Below are positions 30,950 to 41,454 of a DNA stretch of 43,092 nt, piece by piece. The DNA comes from Carthagonibacter sp032251515 (GTDB lineage: Bacteria; Gemmatimonadota; Gemmatimonadetes; Palauibacterales; Palauibacteraceae). The stretch lies in assembly GCA_032251515.1 (NCBI GenBank), contig JAVVDU010000021.1, forward strand, positions 1 to 43,092, given 5' to 3'. The notes under the pieces were generated by a model. It saw nothing but the letters and a program-made list of their open reading frames with translations. It was not told the origin of the DNA and ran no database searches. The position numbers and the translations under genes are program-made. Position 1 is the first letter of the stretch. Every line of letters starts with the position of its first letter.

Positions 30950-32116
30950 GTGCCGGACGAACCGCTGCCGTCGAGACCGGAGGACCGGGCGCCGTTCCGC
31001 ACCGCGGGGCGGTTCGTGGCCGTGCTGTGCCTCCTGTTCGTGTTCCTGGTGGGCGTGAACGGGCTCGGCGACGGGTTCAAGACGCTCGGGGCGGACCTCC
31101 TGGACGCCTTCTTCCGCGCCACCGAGAACCCCTTCATGGGGCTCGTAGTGGGAATCCTCGCCACGACGCTGGTGCAGAGCTCCTCGGTGACGACAGCGCT
31201 CATCGTGGGCCTCGTCGCTGCCCCCGAGCACGCCCTCCCGCTGGCGAACGCCGTTCCCATGGTGATGGGCGCGAACATCGGCACGACCGTGACGAACACG
31301 CTCGTCTCGATGGCTCACATGGGACGGAAGGCGGAGTTCTACCGGGCCTTCTCCGTGGCCACCTGCCACGACTTCTTCAATTTCCTCGCCGTGGGGCTGC
31401 TGCTGCCGCTGGAGATCGCGACCGGGTTTCTCCGCCGCGCCGCCACCTGGCTGTCCGGCCACCTGGGTGGATGGGGCGGCGTGGAGTACGAGAGTCCCCT
31501 GAAGGCCGCCCTGAAGGCCGTGGTGCGCCGGATCGAGGAGCCCGTGCTGGCGGCGGCCCCGAGCGACCGGTGGGCCGCGGTGATCCTGATCCTCCTGTCC
31601 GGGCTCCTCATCTACGTCGCGCTGCTGCTGCTCGTCCGCACGATGCGCGCCCTGATGGAGTCGCGGGTGGAGTCGATGGTGGGCGGCGGCCTGTACCGCT
31701 CCCCCGTCGTGGCGATGCTCATCGGGATCCTGGCCACGGTGATGGTGCAGTCCAGCTCGATCACGACGTCCCTGCTGGTGCCGCTCGCGGGAGCCGGGCT
31801 GCTGACGCTGGAGCAGGCCTTTCCGATCACCGTGGGGGCCAACATCGGAACCACGGTCACGGCGCTCCTCGCCTCCGCCGCGGTGACGGGCCCGAACGCC
31901 CGCTGGGGGCTCACGATCGCGCTGGTGCACCTGCTGTTCAACGTGACCGCCACCGCCATCATCCTTCCGACCGACCGCCTGCGTCGGATTCCGCTCCGCC
32001 TCGCACGCCGCCTGGCCGGCGTCGCGGTGCGGTCGCGCCGCTGGGCGCTGCTCTACGTCATCGGGCTGTTCTACGGCCTCCCGGCCGTGCTGGCCCTGCT
32101 CGACCATTTCCTGTGA
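30950..32116 (+). CDS. Na+/phosphate cotransporter family protein (NptA/YjbB type)
   Basis: Encodes 388 aa with about eight to nine hydrophobic segments. The family's inverted repeat is visible: QSSSVTTALIVGLV with MGANIGTTVTNTL in the first half, and QSSSITTSLLVPL with VGANIGTTVTALL in the second. The QSSS and GANIGTT signatures form the sodium and phosphate site. The likely start is the GTG at 30950, although its Shine-Dalgarno (GAGAGG) is only 2 nt away; the frame upstream is not hydrophobic. The PhoU-like gene follows 27 bp downstream, so the two form an operon; in YjbB the two domains are fused. Confidence 0.9.
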   Translation: MPDEPLPSRPEDRAPFRTAGRFVAVLCLLFVFLVGVNGLGDGFKTLGADLLDAFFRATENPFMGLVVGILATTLVQSSSVTTALIVGLVAAPEHALPLANAVPMVMGANIGTTVTNTLVSMAHMGRKAEFYRAFSVATCHDFFNFLAVGLLLPLEIATGFLRRAATWLSGHLGGWGGVEYESPLKAALKAVVRRIEEPVLAAAPSDRWAAVILILLSGLLIYVALLLLVRTMRALMESRVESMVGGGLYRSPVVAMLIGILATVMVQSSSITTSLLVPLAGAGLLTLEQAFPITVGANIGTTVTALLASAAVTGPNARWGLTIALVHLLFNVTATAIILPTDRLRRIPLRLARRLAGVAVRSRRWALLYVIGLFYGLPAVLALLDHFL

Positions 32117-32143
32117 GGTTCACGTGAGAAGGGGAGGCATGCC

Positions 32144-32842
32144 GTGCTCAGGGAGCTGATCGCGATCTTCCGGTCCGAGCGGCCGCTGGAGGAGATGGGA
32201 GAGAACTTCGAGCGGATGCTGCAGCTCACCCACGAGATGATGCGCGAGGCCGGATCGCTGTACTTCGCGCCGGAGGCCCCGCCCGACAGCCGTACCCACA
32301 TCTACAAGCGGGACATCGAGGTGAACAAGCTGGAGCGCACGATCCGCAAGCAGGTGATCGCCCACCTGTCGGTGCGCGGGTCCACCCCCTCTCTGCCCTA
32401 CTGCCTGCTCCTGATCAGCCTCGTGAAGGACGTCGAGCGGCTCGGCGACTACGCGAAGAACCTCTCCGAGGTACGGGAATACCACCCCGGCCCGTTGCCC
32501 GACGACGAGACCGTCCACGAGCTGCAGTCGATCCGGGAGGGGGTGGAGCGAGCGTTCGCCGTCGCCGCCGAGGTGTTCGCCGCCTCGGACCACGAGCGGG
32601 CCGTGGCGCTGATCCGCGAGGGGCGGACCCTCACGCACCGCTGCGACTTGCTGGTGGCCCGCGTCGCCGGCAGCGACTACGGCGCCCGGGACGCCACGGC
32701 GATCGTGATGGCCACGCGCTTCTACAAGCGTCTCGCCGCCCACGTCCTGAACGTGCTGTCCAGCGTCGTGATGCCGCTCCACAAGCTGGACTACTACGAC
32801 GAGGACGAGATCCCGGAAGGAAGCGTCGGGGAAGACGACTGA
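32144..32842 (+). CDS. PhoU-like protein
   Basis: Encodes 232 aa, entirely helical by pattern and without membrane segments. PhoU-type features are the long amphipathic helices, an acidic metal-binding region DVERLGDYAKNL, and a matching second-half helix ending KRLAAHVLNVLSSVV. The C-terminus is acidic. PhoU proteins bind metals and modulate phosphate transport; here the partner is the Na/Pi cotransporter directly upstream. The start is a GTG with GGGGAGG six bases upstream. The gene converges with the glucan synthase gene, 32 bp from its stop. Confidence 0.9.
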   Translation: MLRELIAIFRSERPLEEMGENFERMLQLTHEMMREAGSLYFAPEAPPDSRTHIYKRDIEVNKLERTIRKQVIAHLSVRGSTPSLPYCLLLISLVKDVERLGDYAKNLSEVREYHPGPLPDDETVHELQSIREGVERAFAVAAEVFAASDHERAVALIREGRTLTHRCDLLVARVAGSDYGARDATAIVMATRFYKRLAAHVLNVLSSVVMPLHKLDYYDEDEIPEGSVGEDD

Positions 32843-32874
32843 GCGGCGCCGGATCGACCTGCGGCCACGACGTT

Positions 32875-35800
32875 CTAACCCAGCACGACCTGCACCTGGT
32901 GCTCGCCGTCGTCGCAGAGAGGCACGAGGCGGTCCCCTGAGAGCGGCGTTCCGTCGACGCTGACGTGGGAGACGCCCCGCGAGACGCCCCGCGGGTTGTC
33001 GACGACGATGCGGTAGAGAGCGTCACCGTGGCGGTAATCGATCTCGAAGTGTTTCCACTCGCGCGGGATGCACGGATCGATACGCAGGTTCGCCCCGCGC
33101 TTCTGAAACCCGAGGATCCACTCCAGTCCCGCGCGATAGAGCCAGCCGGCTGCACCTGTGTACCATGTCCAGCCCCCGCGCCCCACGTGGTCGACGTTCG
33201 AGTATACGTCGGCGGCAACGGCGTATGGCTCCACCTTGTAACGCTGCACGTCCGCCAGCCCCCTGGCCTGATGAATGGGGCTCAACAGGCTGAACAGGTC
33301 GAAGGCCCTGTCTCCTTCACCGAGCATGGCGAGCGCCACCACGGACCACGTGGCGGCGTGCGTGTACTGGCCGCCGTTCTCACGGATACCGGGCACGTAC
33401 CCCTTGATGTACCCGGGGTCCAGCGGCGTCCGGTCGAAGGGCGGATGGAACAGGAGAGCCAGTCGATCCTCCGGGCGGACGAGCCGGCGCTCGACGGAGT
33501 CCATGGCCTGCCGGGCCCGCTCGGGGTCGGCGCCGCCCGAGATGACGGCCCAGGCCTGGGGGATGGAGTCGATGCTGCACTCCTCGTTTTCCGCCGACCC
33601 CAGCGGCGTCCCGTCATCGAAGAACGCGCGTCGATACCACTCGCCGTCCCACGCCTCGCGCTCGAGAGCGACCCGGAGAGCCTCGGCGGCCTCCCGCCAG
33701 CGCGCGGCCCGCTCCCCTTCCCCGCGGCGTTCGGCGAAGGGAGCGAAGTCCCGCAGGGTCGCGAGCAGGAACCAGCCCAGCCAGACGCTCTCTCCCCGCC
33801 CTTCGTGGCCCACCCGGTTCATGCCGTCATTCCAGTCGCCGCCCCCCATCAAGGGAAGGCCGTGGACGCCCGTCGCCAGGCTGCGTTCCAGCGCCCGGGC
33901 ACAGTGCTCGAACAGCGTCGCGCGCTCCGCCGACTCGCGGGGCTCGAAGTAAGCCTCCTGTTCGTCGCCCGCGAGGGCGTCGCCTTCGAGCCACGGGACC
34001 TCCTCATCGAGCACCGACCCGTCGTCGGTGACGGCGAGATAGCGGGTGACCACGTGCGGCAGCCAGAGGAGATCGTCGGAGATCCGGGTTCGCACGCCAC
34101 GCCCCGTGGGCGGATGCCACCAGTGCTGGACATCTCCCTCGGGAAACTGCCGGGCGGCTGCGCGGAGGATCTGGGCGCGGGCCACCTCCGGCTTCGCCAC
34201 CAGCAGCGCCATGACGTCCTGGAGCTGGTCGCGGAATCCGTAGGCGCCGCCGGACTGGTAGAACGCCGACCGGGACCAGACGCGGCAGGAGAGAGTCTGA
34301 TAGAGCAGCCAGCGATTGAGGAGCAGGTCCATCGACGCGTCCGGCGTACGGACGCGGACCGTGTCGAGCAAGGCGTCCCACCGGCGCCGCACGTCCCGGA
34401 GCAGCGCGTCGCATTCCTGCCGGCGGTATTTCTCGACGAGCCGCCGCGCCTCCCCCGCGTCTTCTCCCTGGCCGAGCAGGAACACGACCTCGGCTCGTTC
34501 CCCCGGCTCCAGCTCCACGACGGTCTGCAGGGCGGCACACGGGTCGAGGGCCGCACCGGTCTTCCCCGACAGTTCGGCCCCTCGTTCCAGCGACGCGGGA
34601 TGGTCGAGGCTCGCGTTGCGGCCCAGGAACTCGACGCGGTCGCCGGTCCAGGCCGTCTGGCGTCCGCTCAGGTCGGCAAAGGCCACGCGGTGGGCGAACT
34701 CCCCGTTCCAGGCGTTGCGTGCGAAGAGGGCCGACGTCGCGGAGTCGACGTCGGTGACGATGTACGGGGCGGAGCGCCCGCGCCCGACGCCGAGCACCCA
34801 CTCCACGTAGGCCGTGACGGACAGCCGGCGCGCGTCGGGCGACTGATTCACCAGGGTGAGACGCGAGATCTTCACGGGGTCGTCGAGTGCCACGAACTGG
34901 AGGAGCTCCAGCGCCACGCCGTGAGACGTGTGCTCGAACTTGCTGTATCCCTGGCCGTGGCGGATCACGTAGGGAGCGTGGTTCTCACGGATCGGCAGAC
35001 AGGTCGGCCCCCAGACCGCGCCCGTGTCCAGATCGCGTACGTAGAGCACCTCGCCCGGCGTGTCGCTGACGGGATCGTTCGTCCAGGGAGTCAGCTTGTT
35101 CTCCCGGCTGTTGACCGACCAGGTGCAGCCGGAGCCCGACTCGGACGCCTGGAACCCGAAACCGGGATTGGACACGACGTTGATCCAGGGCGCCGGCGTC
35201 CACTGTCCCTCGCCCAGGATGGTGACGTATTCGCGGCCGTCCCCCGTGAAGCCTCCCAGGCCGTTGAAGAACTCGAGATCCAGTTCGGGGGGCGGAACGG
35301 GTTCCCCATCTTCCGGCGCGGCCCGGAGCCGCTTCAGGACCGGGCCGGGCCTCCGGCGCTGGAGTCGGATCACCTGCTCGGAGAGGGTGCCCCGGTTGGC
35401 CAGGATGAGAACCCGCGCCGCCGAGCGCAGCAGGACGCGGTCCTCCTCCGACAACAGATCCTCCCGCAGCACGAAGACGCTTCCGCGCGCCCCGTCGGTT
35501 TCGCGTCCCGCCACGGACTCGCTCGTCCGAACCATGGCTTCGAAATACTCATGGAGTTCCTGTGCGTAGGATGCTCCGTGCGCGGTCAGGATGACCAGGT
35601 CCGCGGCGACTCCCCTCAGCCGCCAGTACTCGTGTGCCCGGAGAAGCTGGCGCGCGATGTCCCGCTCCTCATCCTGCTCGACGCGCACGACGGCCATGGG
35701 AAGGTCACCGGAGATTCCATGGACCCACAGTCCGGCCGCGCCCCGGCGATTCGCGGCCAGGTCGCTGGCGACCGTGCGCAGCGTGGGGTCGTTGTACAAC

Positions 35801-38800
35801 AGGCGATTCGCCAGACGCTGGAACAGATGCGCCTCGTCCTGCGTGATCCGGAGATGGTGCAGCTGCACCTGCGCGAACGTCCACGCGAGCGAGCTTTCCC
35901 GCTGGAACGTCTCCGGCTGCCGGTACTTTTCGGCCTGCCTCAGGGCCTCGTCCCGGGTAGCCGCCACGAGCGTGGTGAACACGATGCGGGCCGTCCCGGA
36001 TGCGGGAACCGCCACGCGGTAGCGGAGACTGACGATGGGGTCGAGCACCGTTCCCGCGGTGTTGGACAGCTGCTTGCCCTCGATCACCACGAGCGGCGTG
36101 CGGAGCCCGCGCCCCCGGCCCAGGAAGCGGGCGCGGTCGCTCTCGTATTCGCAGGCGCCCACGGTCACTCCGTCGACGGCGGCGACGTGGGCCAGCCACG
36201 GCTGCGACTCCCCGGCCTGCCGCGCACGCCGGGTGGCCAGCAGCGCCTCGGTGGCGGGAACGAATTCGGTCTCCACGAAGAGGTTGGAGAACGCGGGGTG
36301 GGCTTCGTCGGCGGCCTGGGTCGCGAGCACCACTTCCGCATACGAAGTGACATCGATCTCTCGAGCACGGTCCTCGAGATTCGTCACCGTCAACTGGCGA
36401 AGCTCGGCATCGTCCTCCGCCGACACCACGACCTCGAGCTTGAGCGACAGAGACTTGTCGGCCTGCATGATCTTCGCCCGGTCCTCGGCGAAGACGACGC
36501 CGTATCGGTCCGCCTCGGCACCCGTCGGCTGGAACCCGGCAGACCACACGTCACCGGTGTCGGCGTCCCGCACGAACAGGAACGTCCCCCAGTGGTCGCG
36601 GGTCGGATCCTCACGCCACCGCGTCACGGCGAGGTCGCGCCAGCGACTGAATCCCGAGCCCGCCGCCGTGAGCATGACGACGTACCGCCCGTTCGACAGG
36701 AGGTGCGTGCGCGGCGAGATGTCGTGGGGCGACTCGAAGCGCCGCAACGCCGGCGGCACGATGTCGCGAACGTGGGCGGCCTCGCGAACTTCCTCGCCCC
36801 GGGGTCGGGCCACGGCCACCGATCGCGGCGTCCGCTCCTGGAGAAGCAGTTCCGCCGCCTGCACGCTCGGATGCGCGTGGAAGCGCCGTTGGGTCCGGCC
36901 ATCGTGGATCACGTTGCCCAGCGCCACCAGGCCCATCCCCTGGTGGTGGGACATGTAGGCCCTGACTACTGCCACGCTGGCCCCCTCCGGCAGCCGCGAT
37001 GGCGTGTAGTCAAGCGCCTCGTAGTACCCGTAGTCCCCCAGCGCGCCGACGGCGGAGAGTCGGTCCAGGTTCTCCAGGGCGGCCCCGGGGTCGAGCATCG
37101 CAGCCAGCATGGTGGCGTAGGGAGCCACCACGACATCTTCGAAGAGGCCGCGCTTGAGCCCCAGGCCGGGCACGCCGAAATCCGAGTATTGATACGTGAG
37201 ATCCAGGTCCCGGACGTTGTACGCCGACTCGGAGACGCCCCACGGGACGGAGCGCTCCCTGCCGTACCGGATCTGACGTCGCACCACGAGGCGACACGTC
37301 AGGTCCAGGAGGCTGCGCACGGGCTGTTGCATCACGAGGAGCGGCATCAGGTATTCGAACATCGATCCCGACCAGGAGACGAGCGCCGCGCCGCGTCCCA
37401 CCGGCGTGAGGGCTCGGCCGAGCCCGAACCAGTGCGACGGCGAGACGTCGCACTGGGCGATGGCCACGAAGCTCGCCAGCCGCGCCTCGGATGCCAGCAG
37501 ATCGTAACTGCCCGGATCGAGGGTGTTGTCCGCCACGCGAAAGCCGATGGAGAACAGCTTGCGCGACTTGTCGTAGAGGAACCGGAAGTCCATGGCCCGG
37601 GCGATCCGGTCGGCCTCGAGGGCCACGGCGGAAAGCCGGTGCACGAGCTCGGTCCCGGCGGCGTCGGTCGCGACCGCGTCTTCGCCGTGCAGCGATTCGA
37701 AGTCCCGCGCGTGACTTCGCACCGTTTCCCTGACCGCACTCGCCCACACCAGGATCTCCGGACCGGAGGCAACCCGGGCATCGCTCGACAGCACGCGGGC
37801 GATGTCCAGCAGGTTGTCCGAGCGGTCTCCGAGCTCCTCGAGCCGGCGCCTCCAGTCGGAAAGAGACGCGGGGAGATCATCGAGCAGGGCCGCCATGCCC
37901 GCCACGGCCTGCCGCACCTGCAACGCCGTCACCGTTTCCGAGTTCGGGTGGAACGCCCGGTCGCCCACGATGTCGCTCACCGGATCGAGGGCGTCGCGGA
38001 TCCCCTCCAGCACGTGCCGACCCGGTGACGCCGGGGACACGATCAGCTCCCGACATCCCTGCGACAGGGCGAGGAGGTGTCCCGCCAGGTTCCCGCTGTC
38101 CACCGTGGAGATGTAGACCGGGTCCAGAGGCCGGAGGTCGGTGGTGTCGTACCAGTTGGCGTAATGACCGTGAAAGCGGCGAAGCCTGGTCATCGTCTCC
38201 AGGGTGGCCTCCAGCCTGCCGACCATGTCCAGGGTCCCGATCCACCCGAAGTCGCGTGCGACCATGGTGCTTAGCAGGTACAGCCCCATGTTCGTCGGCG
38301 AGGTGCGGTGCGCGACCGTCGGTTCCGGGGTTTCCTGGAAGTTGTCCGGGGGAAGCGCGTGTTCTTCGTCGGTCACGAACCTCTCGAAGAAGCACCACGT
38401 CCGGCGAGCGATACGCCGCAGCGCCCGCGTCTCCTCCGGCGAGAGGCGCTTCGCCTCCGCCGACCTGTACGGAACACTCACGCGCCACGCGAGCATGGGA
38501 GCCGCCGCCCAGAGCCCCACCAGGGGCGCGGCCACCGGCCACGCCGTCGGCTTGAAGACCGCGACGAGCACGCCTGCGGCGCCGGCGAGGATGACGCTCC
38601 AGCGGAGGTTCCAGATCGAAGCGTCGAGCCTGCGGTCGGCGCCGTACCCCGCCTGGGCGGCGGTGACCCACTCCAGGAGGTCGCGTCGGGACATGTAGAG
38701 CCGCACCAGTGTGCGCACGATCGCGTCGGCCATGAGCCACGCCTGCTGCGCCAGCATGGTGATCGCCAGCAGGACCTGCAGCGATGCCATCCGCAGGTCG

Positions 38801-41454
38801 CCGCCGGCGCCGCGCAGGTGACTGCGCTTCGAGAATCCCCTCCCCCTCGGGACCAACCCGTCGAGCACCGGAATGGCGGCCGGGACGACGAAGGCGGCCA
38901 GGAACAGGCCCGTCCAGAGCAGCGGCGACGCGCCGGGCAGGGTCCAGGCGGCCACGCACAGGAAGAACGACGCGGGTGCGGAAAGGCTGCGTCGCAGGTT
39001 GTCGAGCATTCTCCAGCGGCCGTGGGCGGGGATGGACGTGCGCTCCTTTCGACCCGCCGCATCGCGTGCATGGCCCAGGATCCAGGGCAGAAGCTGCCAG
39101 TCGCCCCGCGTCCACCGGTGCTGGCGACGTGCGGCCACCTCGTAGCTCGTGGGGAATTCCTCGAACAGGTCGACATCGGTGACGAGACCGGCGCGGGCGA
39201 AGAGCCCCTCGAAGAGATCGTGACTCAGGAGCGCGTTCTCGGGGACGCGACCCGCCAGCGCCGCTTCGAACGCGTCCACGTCGTAGATGCCCTTGCCCGT
39301 GTACGACCCTTCCCCCAACAGGTCCTGGTAGACGTCGGAGACCGCCGCCGCGTACGGGTCCACCCCCCCGGGCCCGGACACGATGCGCTGGAAGGTCGTG
39401 CTCTTCGGTCCGGTGGGAAGGGACGGCGTGATCCGAGGCTGCATGATCCCGTAGCCATCCACCACCCGACCGGCCTCGGGGTCGAACCGCGGTCGATTCA
39501 GTGGATGCGCCATGGCCCCGGCGAGGCGATACGCGGATGCCCTGGGAAGCCGGGTGTCGGCATCCAGCGTCAGGACGTAGCGGACACCGGCAGGCACGCG
39601 GGGCGGCTCGCCATTGACCGGAACGAAGGTCGTATCCGCGGCACCGCGCAGCAGGCGGTTCAGCTCATGCAGCTTACCGCGCTTCCGCTCCCAGCCGATC
39701 CACTTGCCCTCCTTCTCGTTCCAGAGGCGGCGGCGGTGGAGGACAAGGAACCGGCGCTCGCCATCGGGCAGCGTCCCGAAGCGCTCGTTGAGGTCCGCGA
39801 TCCCCCGAGTCGCCGCGGCGAGGAGCGACTCGTCATCCGGCATGTGCTCCCGCGGCGCGTCGTTCCAGTCCGTCAGGAGAGCGAAGTGGAGATGGCCGTC
39901 GGGGTTCGCGAGATAATGGACCTGGAGGCGCTCCACGGACTCCTCCACGTCCTCCGGACTGGTGAGGAACGTGGGCACCACCACCATGGTGCGGAATTGC
40001 GCGGGAACGCCGTCACTGAAATCGAGCTTGCTGAGCAGGCGTGGCGGGACGAACGCGGCCACGACTCGCTGAACCAGGGACACGGCGATGTCGGAGGCGG
40101 GAAACACGGCCAGGATGCCGAGCAGCGCGAGAATCGGAATGGATGCGCCGTCCTGTCCGGCCAGGATCAGCGGGGGGGCGAGGATGAGCGCGGTGAGGAC
40201 GGCGATGCTTCCGAGGTATCCCAGCATGGCGTTGGCACGGAATGCCCGCGAGATGCGGCTGCGCCAGGGAACCCGACATTCCAGGTGCCGCTCGAACGCC
40301 CGGCTCCCGTGCGACAGGAGGTAGTAGCCCGGGTCCTCCCGGGGTCGTTCGGGCACGCTCAGCCACGCGGCCTCCTCCGGCTCCTGGTGCGCCTCGCGAG
40401 CCATGCGCACGGCGCTTCGGGCCACCTCCAGCTCCGTGTGACGCGATCTCCGGGACAGCATCTCGACCCGGTTCCGGTACGTGTCGCGAGTGGCGAAGTC
40501 CATCGCCGCGAACCCGGGTACCGTGCGGAAGATGTCGTCGATCAGGCTCACGCTCTCGACGAAATCCGGCCAGTTGATGGACGACACCCACCGCATGCTC
40601 GTGATGATGTTGCGGACGGTGACGTTCGTCTCGGCCTGCGCCTGGTGGGCCCGGGCCACGACGTCTCCGGCAGTCGTCCCCTGTGCGGCCAGATTCTCGT
40701 TGAGCCAGTCGAGAGCGGGTTGGATCGACGACGCCTGATCGCGCAGCCGCTGGACGAGCTGTACGGCGAACGCGCTGTCCAGCGGCGCATCGCCGAGCGG
40801 GCCCAGCACGTCCTGGAGCGGCTCCGCGTGTCGTCCGCTGAGACCCAGCAGACGATCCGCCACCTCGTCCGCTCGCGCCCGGGCATGCCGGGCGCTGACC
40901 ATGGGTTCGGCCAGTCGCCGCAGGTTCTCCAGCAGGACCACCCGAAGGTGGATCACCACCGCCCACAGTTCCCCGATGCCCAGCGGCTGGACATCCTGAT
41001 AGACCCGGATGAACCGCCGCAGCGTGTCCAGCTCGAACCGGCTGTCGGTGTGGGCCATGTAGGCCCACGCCAGACCGTAGACCCGGGGGTACCCCGCCAG
41101 GTGCTCTCCCTCCGAGATCTTCGGCAGCAGCCGGTAGAAGCTCCCCGGGAGGTGGTCCCGGACCTCACGGAGCTGCTCGTCCACCACGAAGAAGTTGTCG
41201 AGGAGCCACTCCTCGCCCGGCGTGATTTCGCGCTTCTGACGGACCGCTTCCACGATGTCCCGGTACGCCGCCACCAGCGCGCGTCCGTTCCGGTGGACCC
41301 TGCGGAGGAGATTCCGGCCCCTGGTGGGCTTCAGCGTGACGCTCTGCGCGGCGGCCAGGCTCCGGGCGTGCTGCTCCAGGCGCTCGATGCCGAAACTCTC
41401 CGCCCGGATCGGCGGGTCGACCGGAGCCCGAGCGTCGATGACCGCGTCGATCAT
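32875..41454 (-). CDS. ndvB: Cyclic beta-1,2-glucan synthase (NdvB/ChvB type, GT84-GH94)
   Basis: Encodes 2859 aa, close to Brucella Cgs (2867) and Agrobacterium ChvB. The order of domains fits the family: an N-terminal region, membrane segments around residues 408-470, a processive glycosyltransferase with DAD at 631-633 and QHRW at 778-781, further membrane segments at about 820-1010, a glucoamylase-like region (GLYLLSTMVARDFGWIGTLD), carbohydrate-binding modules, and a GH94 phosphorylase-like domain with GDWNDGM (Asp2543). The enzyme starts, extends and closes the glucan, which is exported for osmoadaptation. Here the linkage type is inferred. No exporter such as ndvA lies adjacent. The start ATG lacks a strong ribosome binding site. 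Confidence 0.93.
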   Translation of the reverse strand: MIDAVIDARAPVDPPIRAESFGIERLEQHARSLAAAQSVTLKPTRGRNLLRRVHRNGRALVAAYRDIVEAVRQKREITPGEEWLLDNFFVVDEQLREVRDHLPGSFYRLLPKISEGEHLAGYPRVYGLAWAYMAHTDSRFELDTLRRFIRVYQDVQPLGIGELWAVVIHLRVVLLENLRRLAEPMVSARHARARADEVADRLLGLSGRHAEPLQDVLGPLGDAPLDSAFAVQLVQRLRDQASSIQPALDWLNENLAAQGTTAGDVVARAHQAQAETNVTVRNIITSMRWVSSINWPDFVESVSLIDDIFRTVPGFAAMDFATRDTYRNRVEMLSRRSRHTELEVARSAVRMAREAHQEPEEAAWLSVPERPREDPGYYLLSHGSRAFERHLECRVPWRSRISRAFRANAMLGYLGSIAVLTALILAPPLILAGQDGASIPILALLGILAVFPASDIAVSLVQRVVAAFVPPRLLSKLDFSDGVPAQFRTMVVVPTFLTSPEDVEESVERLQVHYLANPDGHLHFALLTDWNDAPREHMPDDESLLAAATRGIADLNERFGTLPDGERRFLVLHRRRLWNEKEGKWIGWERKRGKLHELNRLLRGAADTTFVPVNGEPPRVPAGVRYVLTLDADTRLPRASAYRLAGAMAHPLNRPRFDPEAGRVVDGYGIMQPRITPSLPTGPKSTTFQRIVSGPGGVDPYAAAVSDVYQDLLGEGSYTGKGIYDVDAFEAALAGRVPENALLSHDLFEGLFARAGLVTDVDLFEEFPTSYEVAARRQHRWTRGDWQLLPWILGHARDAAGRKERTSIPAHGRWRMLDNLRRSLSAPASFFLCVAAWTLPGASPLLWTGLFLAAFVVPAAIPVLDGLVPRGRGFSKRSHLRGAGGDLRMASLQVLLAITMLAQQAWLMADAIVRTLVRLYMSRRDLLEWVTAAQAGYGADRRLDASIWNLRWSVILAGAAGVLVAVFKPTAWPVAAPLVGLWAAAPMLAWRVSVPYRSAEAKRLSPEETRALRRIARRTWCFFERFVTDEEHALPPDNFQETPEPTVAHRTSPTNMGLYLLSTMVARDFGWIGTLDMVGRLEATLETMTRLRRFHGHYANWYDTTDLRPLDPVYISTVDSGNLAGHLLALSQGCRELIVSPASPGRHVLEGIRDALDPVSDIVGDRAFHPNSETVTALQVRQAVAGMAALLDDLPASLSDWRRRLEELGDRSDNLLDIARVLSSDARVASGPEILVWASAVRETVRSHARDFESLHGEDAVATDAAGTELVHRLSAVALEADRIARAMDFRFLYDKSRKLFSIGFRVADNTLDPGSYDLLASEARLASFVAIAQCDVSPSHWFGLGRALTPVGRGAALVSWSGSMFEYLMPLLVMQQPVRSLLDLTCRLVVRRQIRYGRERSVPWGVSESAYNVRDLDLTYQYSDFGVPGLGLKRGLFEDVVVAPYATMLAAMLDPGAALENLDRLSAVGALGDYGYYEALDYTPSRLPEGASVAVVRAYMSHHQGMGLVALGNVIHDGRTQRRFHAHPSVQAAELLLQERTPRSVAVARPRGEEVREAAHVRDIVPPALRRFESPHDISPRTHLLSNGRYVVMLTAAGSGFSRWRDLAVTRWREDPTRDHWGTFLFVRDADTGDVWSAGFQPTGAEADRYGVVFAEDRAKIMQADKSLSLKLEVVVSAEDDAELRQLTVTNLEDRAREIDVTSYAEVVLATQAADEAHPAFSNLFVETEFVPATEALLATRRARQAGESQPWLAHVAAVDGVTVGACEYESDRARFLGRGRGLRTPLVVIEGKQLSNTAGTVLDPIVSLRYRVAVPASGTARIVFTTLVAATRDEALRQAEKYRQPETFQRESSLAWTFAQVQLHHLRITQDEAHLFQRLANRLLYNDPTLRTVASDLAANRRGAAGLWVHGISGDLPMAVVRVEQDEERDIARQLLRAHEYWRLRGVAADLVILTAHGASYAQELHEYFEAMVRTSESVAGRETDGARGSVFVLREDLLSEEDRVLLRSAARVLILANRGTLSEQVIRLQRRRPGPVLKRLRAAPEDGEPVPPPELDLEFFNGLGGFTGDGREYVTILGEGQWTPAPWINVVSNPGFGFQASESGSGCTWSVNSRENKLTPWTNDPVSDTPGEVLYVRDLDTGAVWGPTCLPIRENHAPYVIRHGQGYSKFEHTSHGVALELLQFVALDDPVKISRLTLVNQSPDARRLSVTAYVEWVLGVGRGRSAPYIVTDVDSATSALFARNAWNGEFAHRVAFADLSGRQTAWTGDRVEFLGRNASLDHPASLERGAELSGKTGAALDPCAALQTVVELEPGERAEVVFLLGQGEDAGEARRLVEKYRRQECDALLRDVRRRWDALLDTVRVRTPDASMDLLLNRWLLYQTLSCRVWSRSAFYQSGGAYGFRDQLQDVMALLVAKPEVARAQILRAAARQFPEGDVQHWWHPPTGRGVRTRISDDLLWLPHVVTRYLAVTDDGSVLDEEVPWLEGDALAGDEQEAYFEPRESAERATLFEHCARALERSLATGVHGLPLMGGGDWNDGMNRVGHEGRGESVWLGWFLLATLRDFAPFAERRGEGERAARWREAAEALRVALEREAWDGEWYRRAFFDDGTPLGSAENEECSIDSIPQAWAVISGGADPERARQAMDSVERRLVRPEDRLALLFHPPFDRTPLDPGYIKGYVPGIRENGGQYTHAATWSVVALAMLGEGDRAFDLFSLLSPIHQARGLADVQRYKVEPYAVAADVYSNVDHVGRGGWTWYTGAAGWLYRAGLEWILGFQKRGANLRIDPCIPREWKHFEIDYRHGDALYRIVVDNPRGVSRGVSHVSVDGTPLSGDRLVPLCDDGEHQVQVVLG

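Noticed and set aside
32965..38028. A 1687-codon open frame on the plus strand opposite the glucan synthase gene
   Set aside because: Shadow of the highly GC-rich ndvB coding strand; its translation is His/Arg/Pro-rich without domains, while the minus strand shows complete family motifs.
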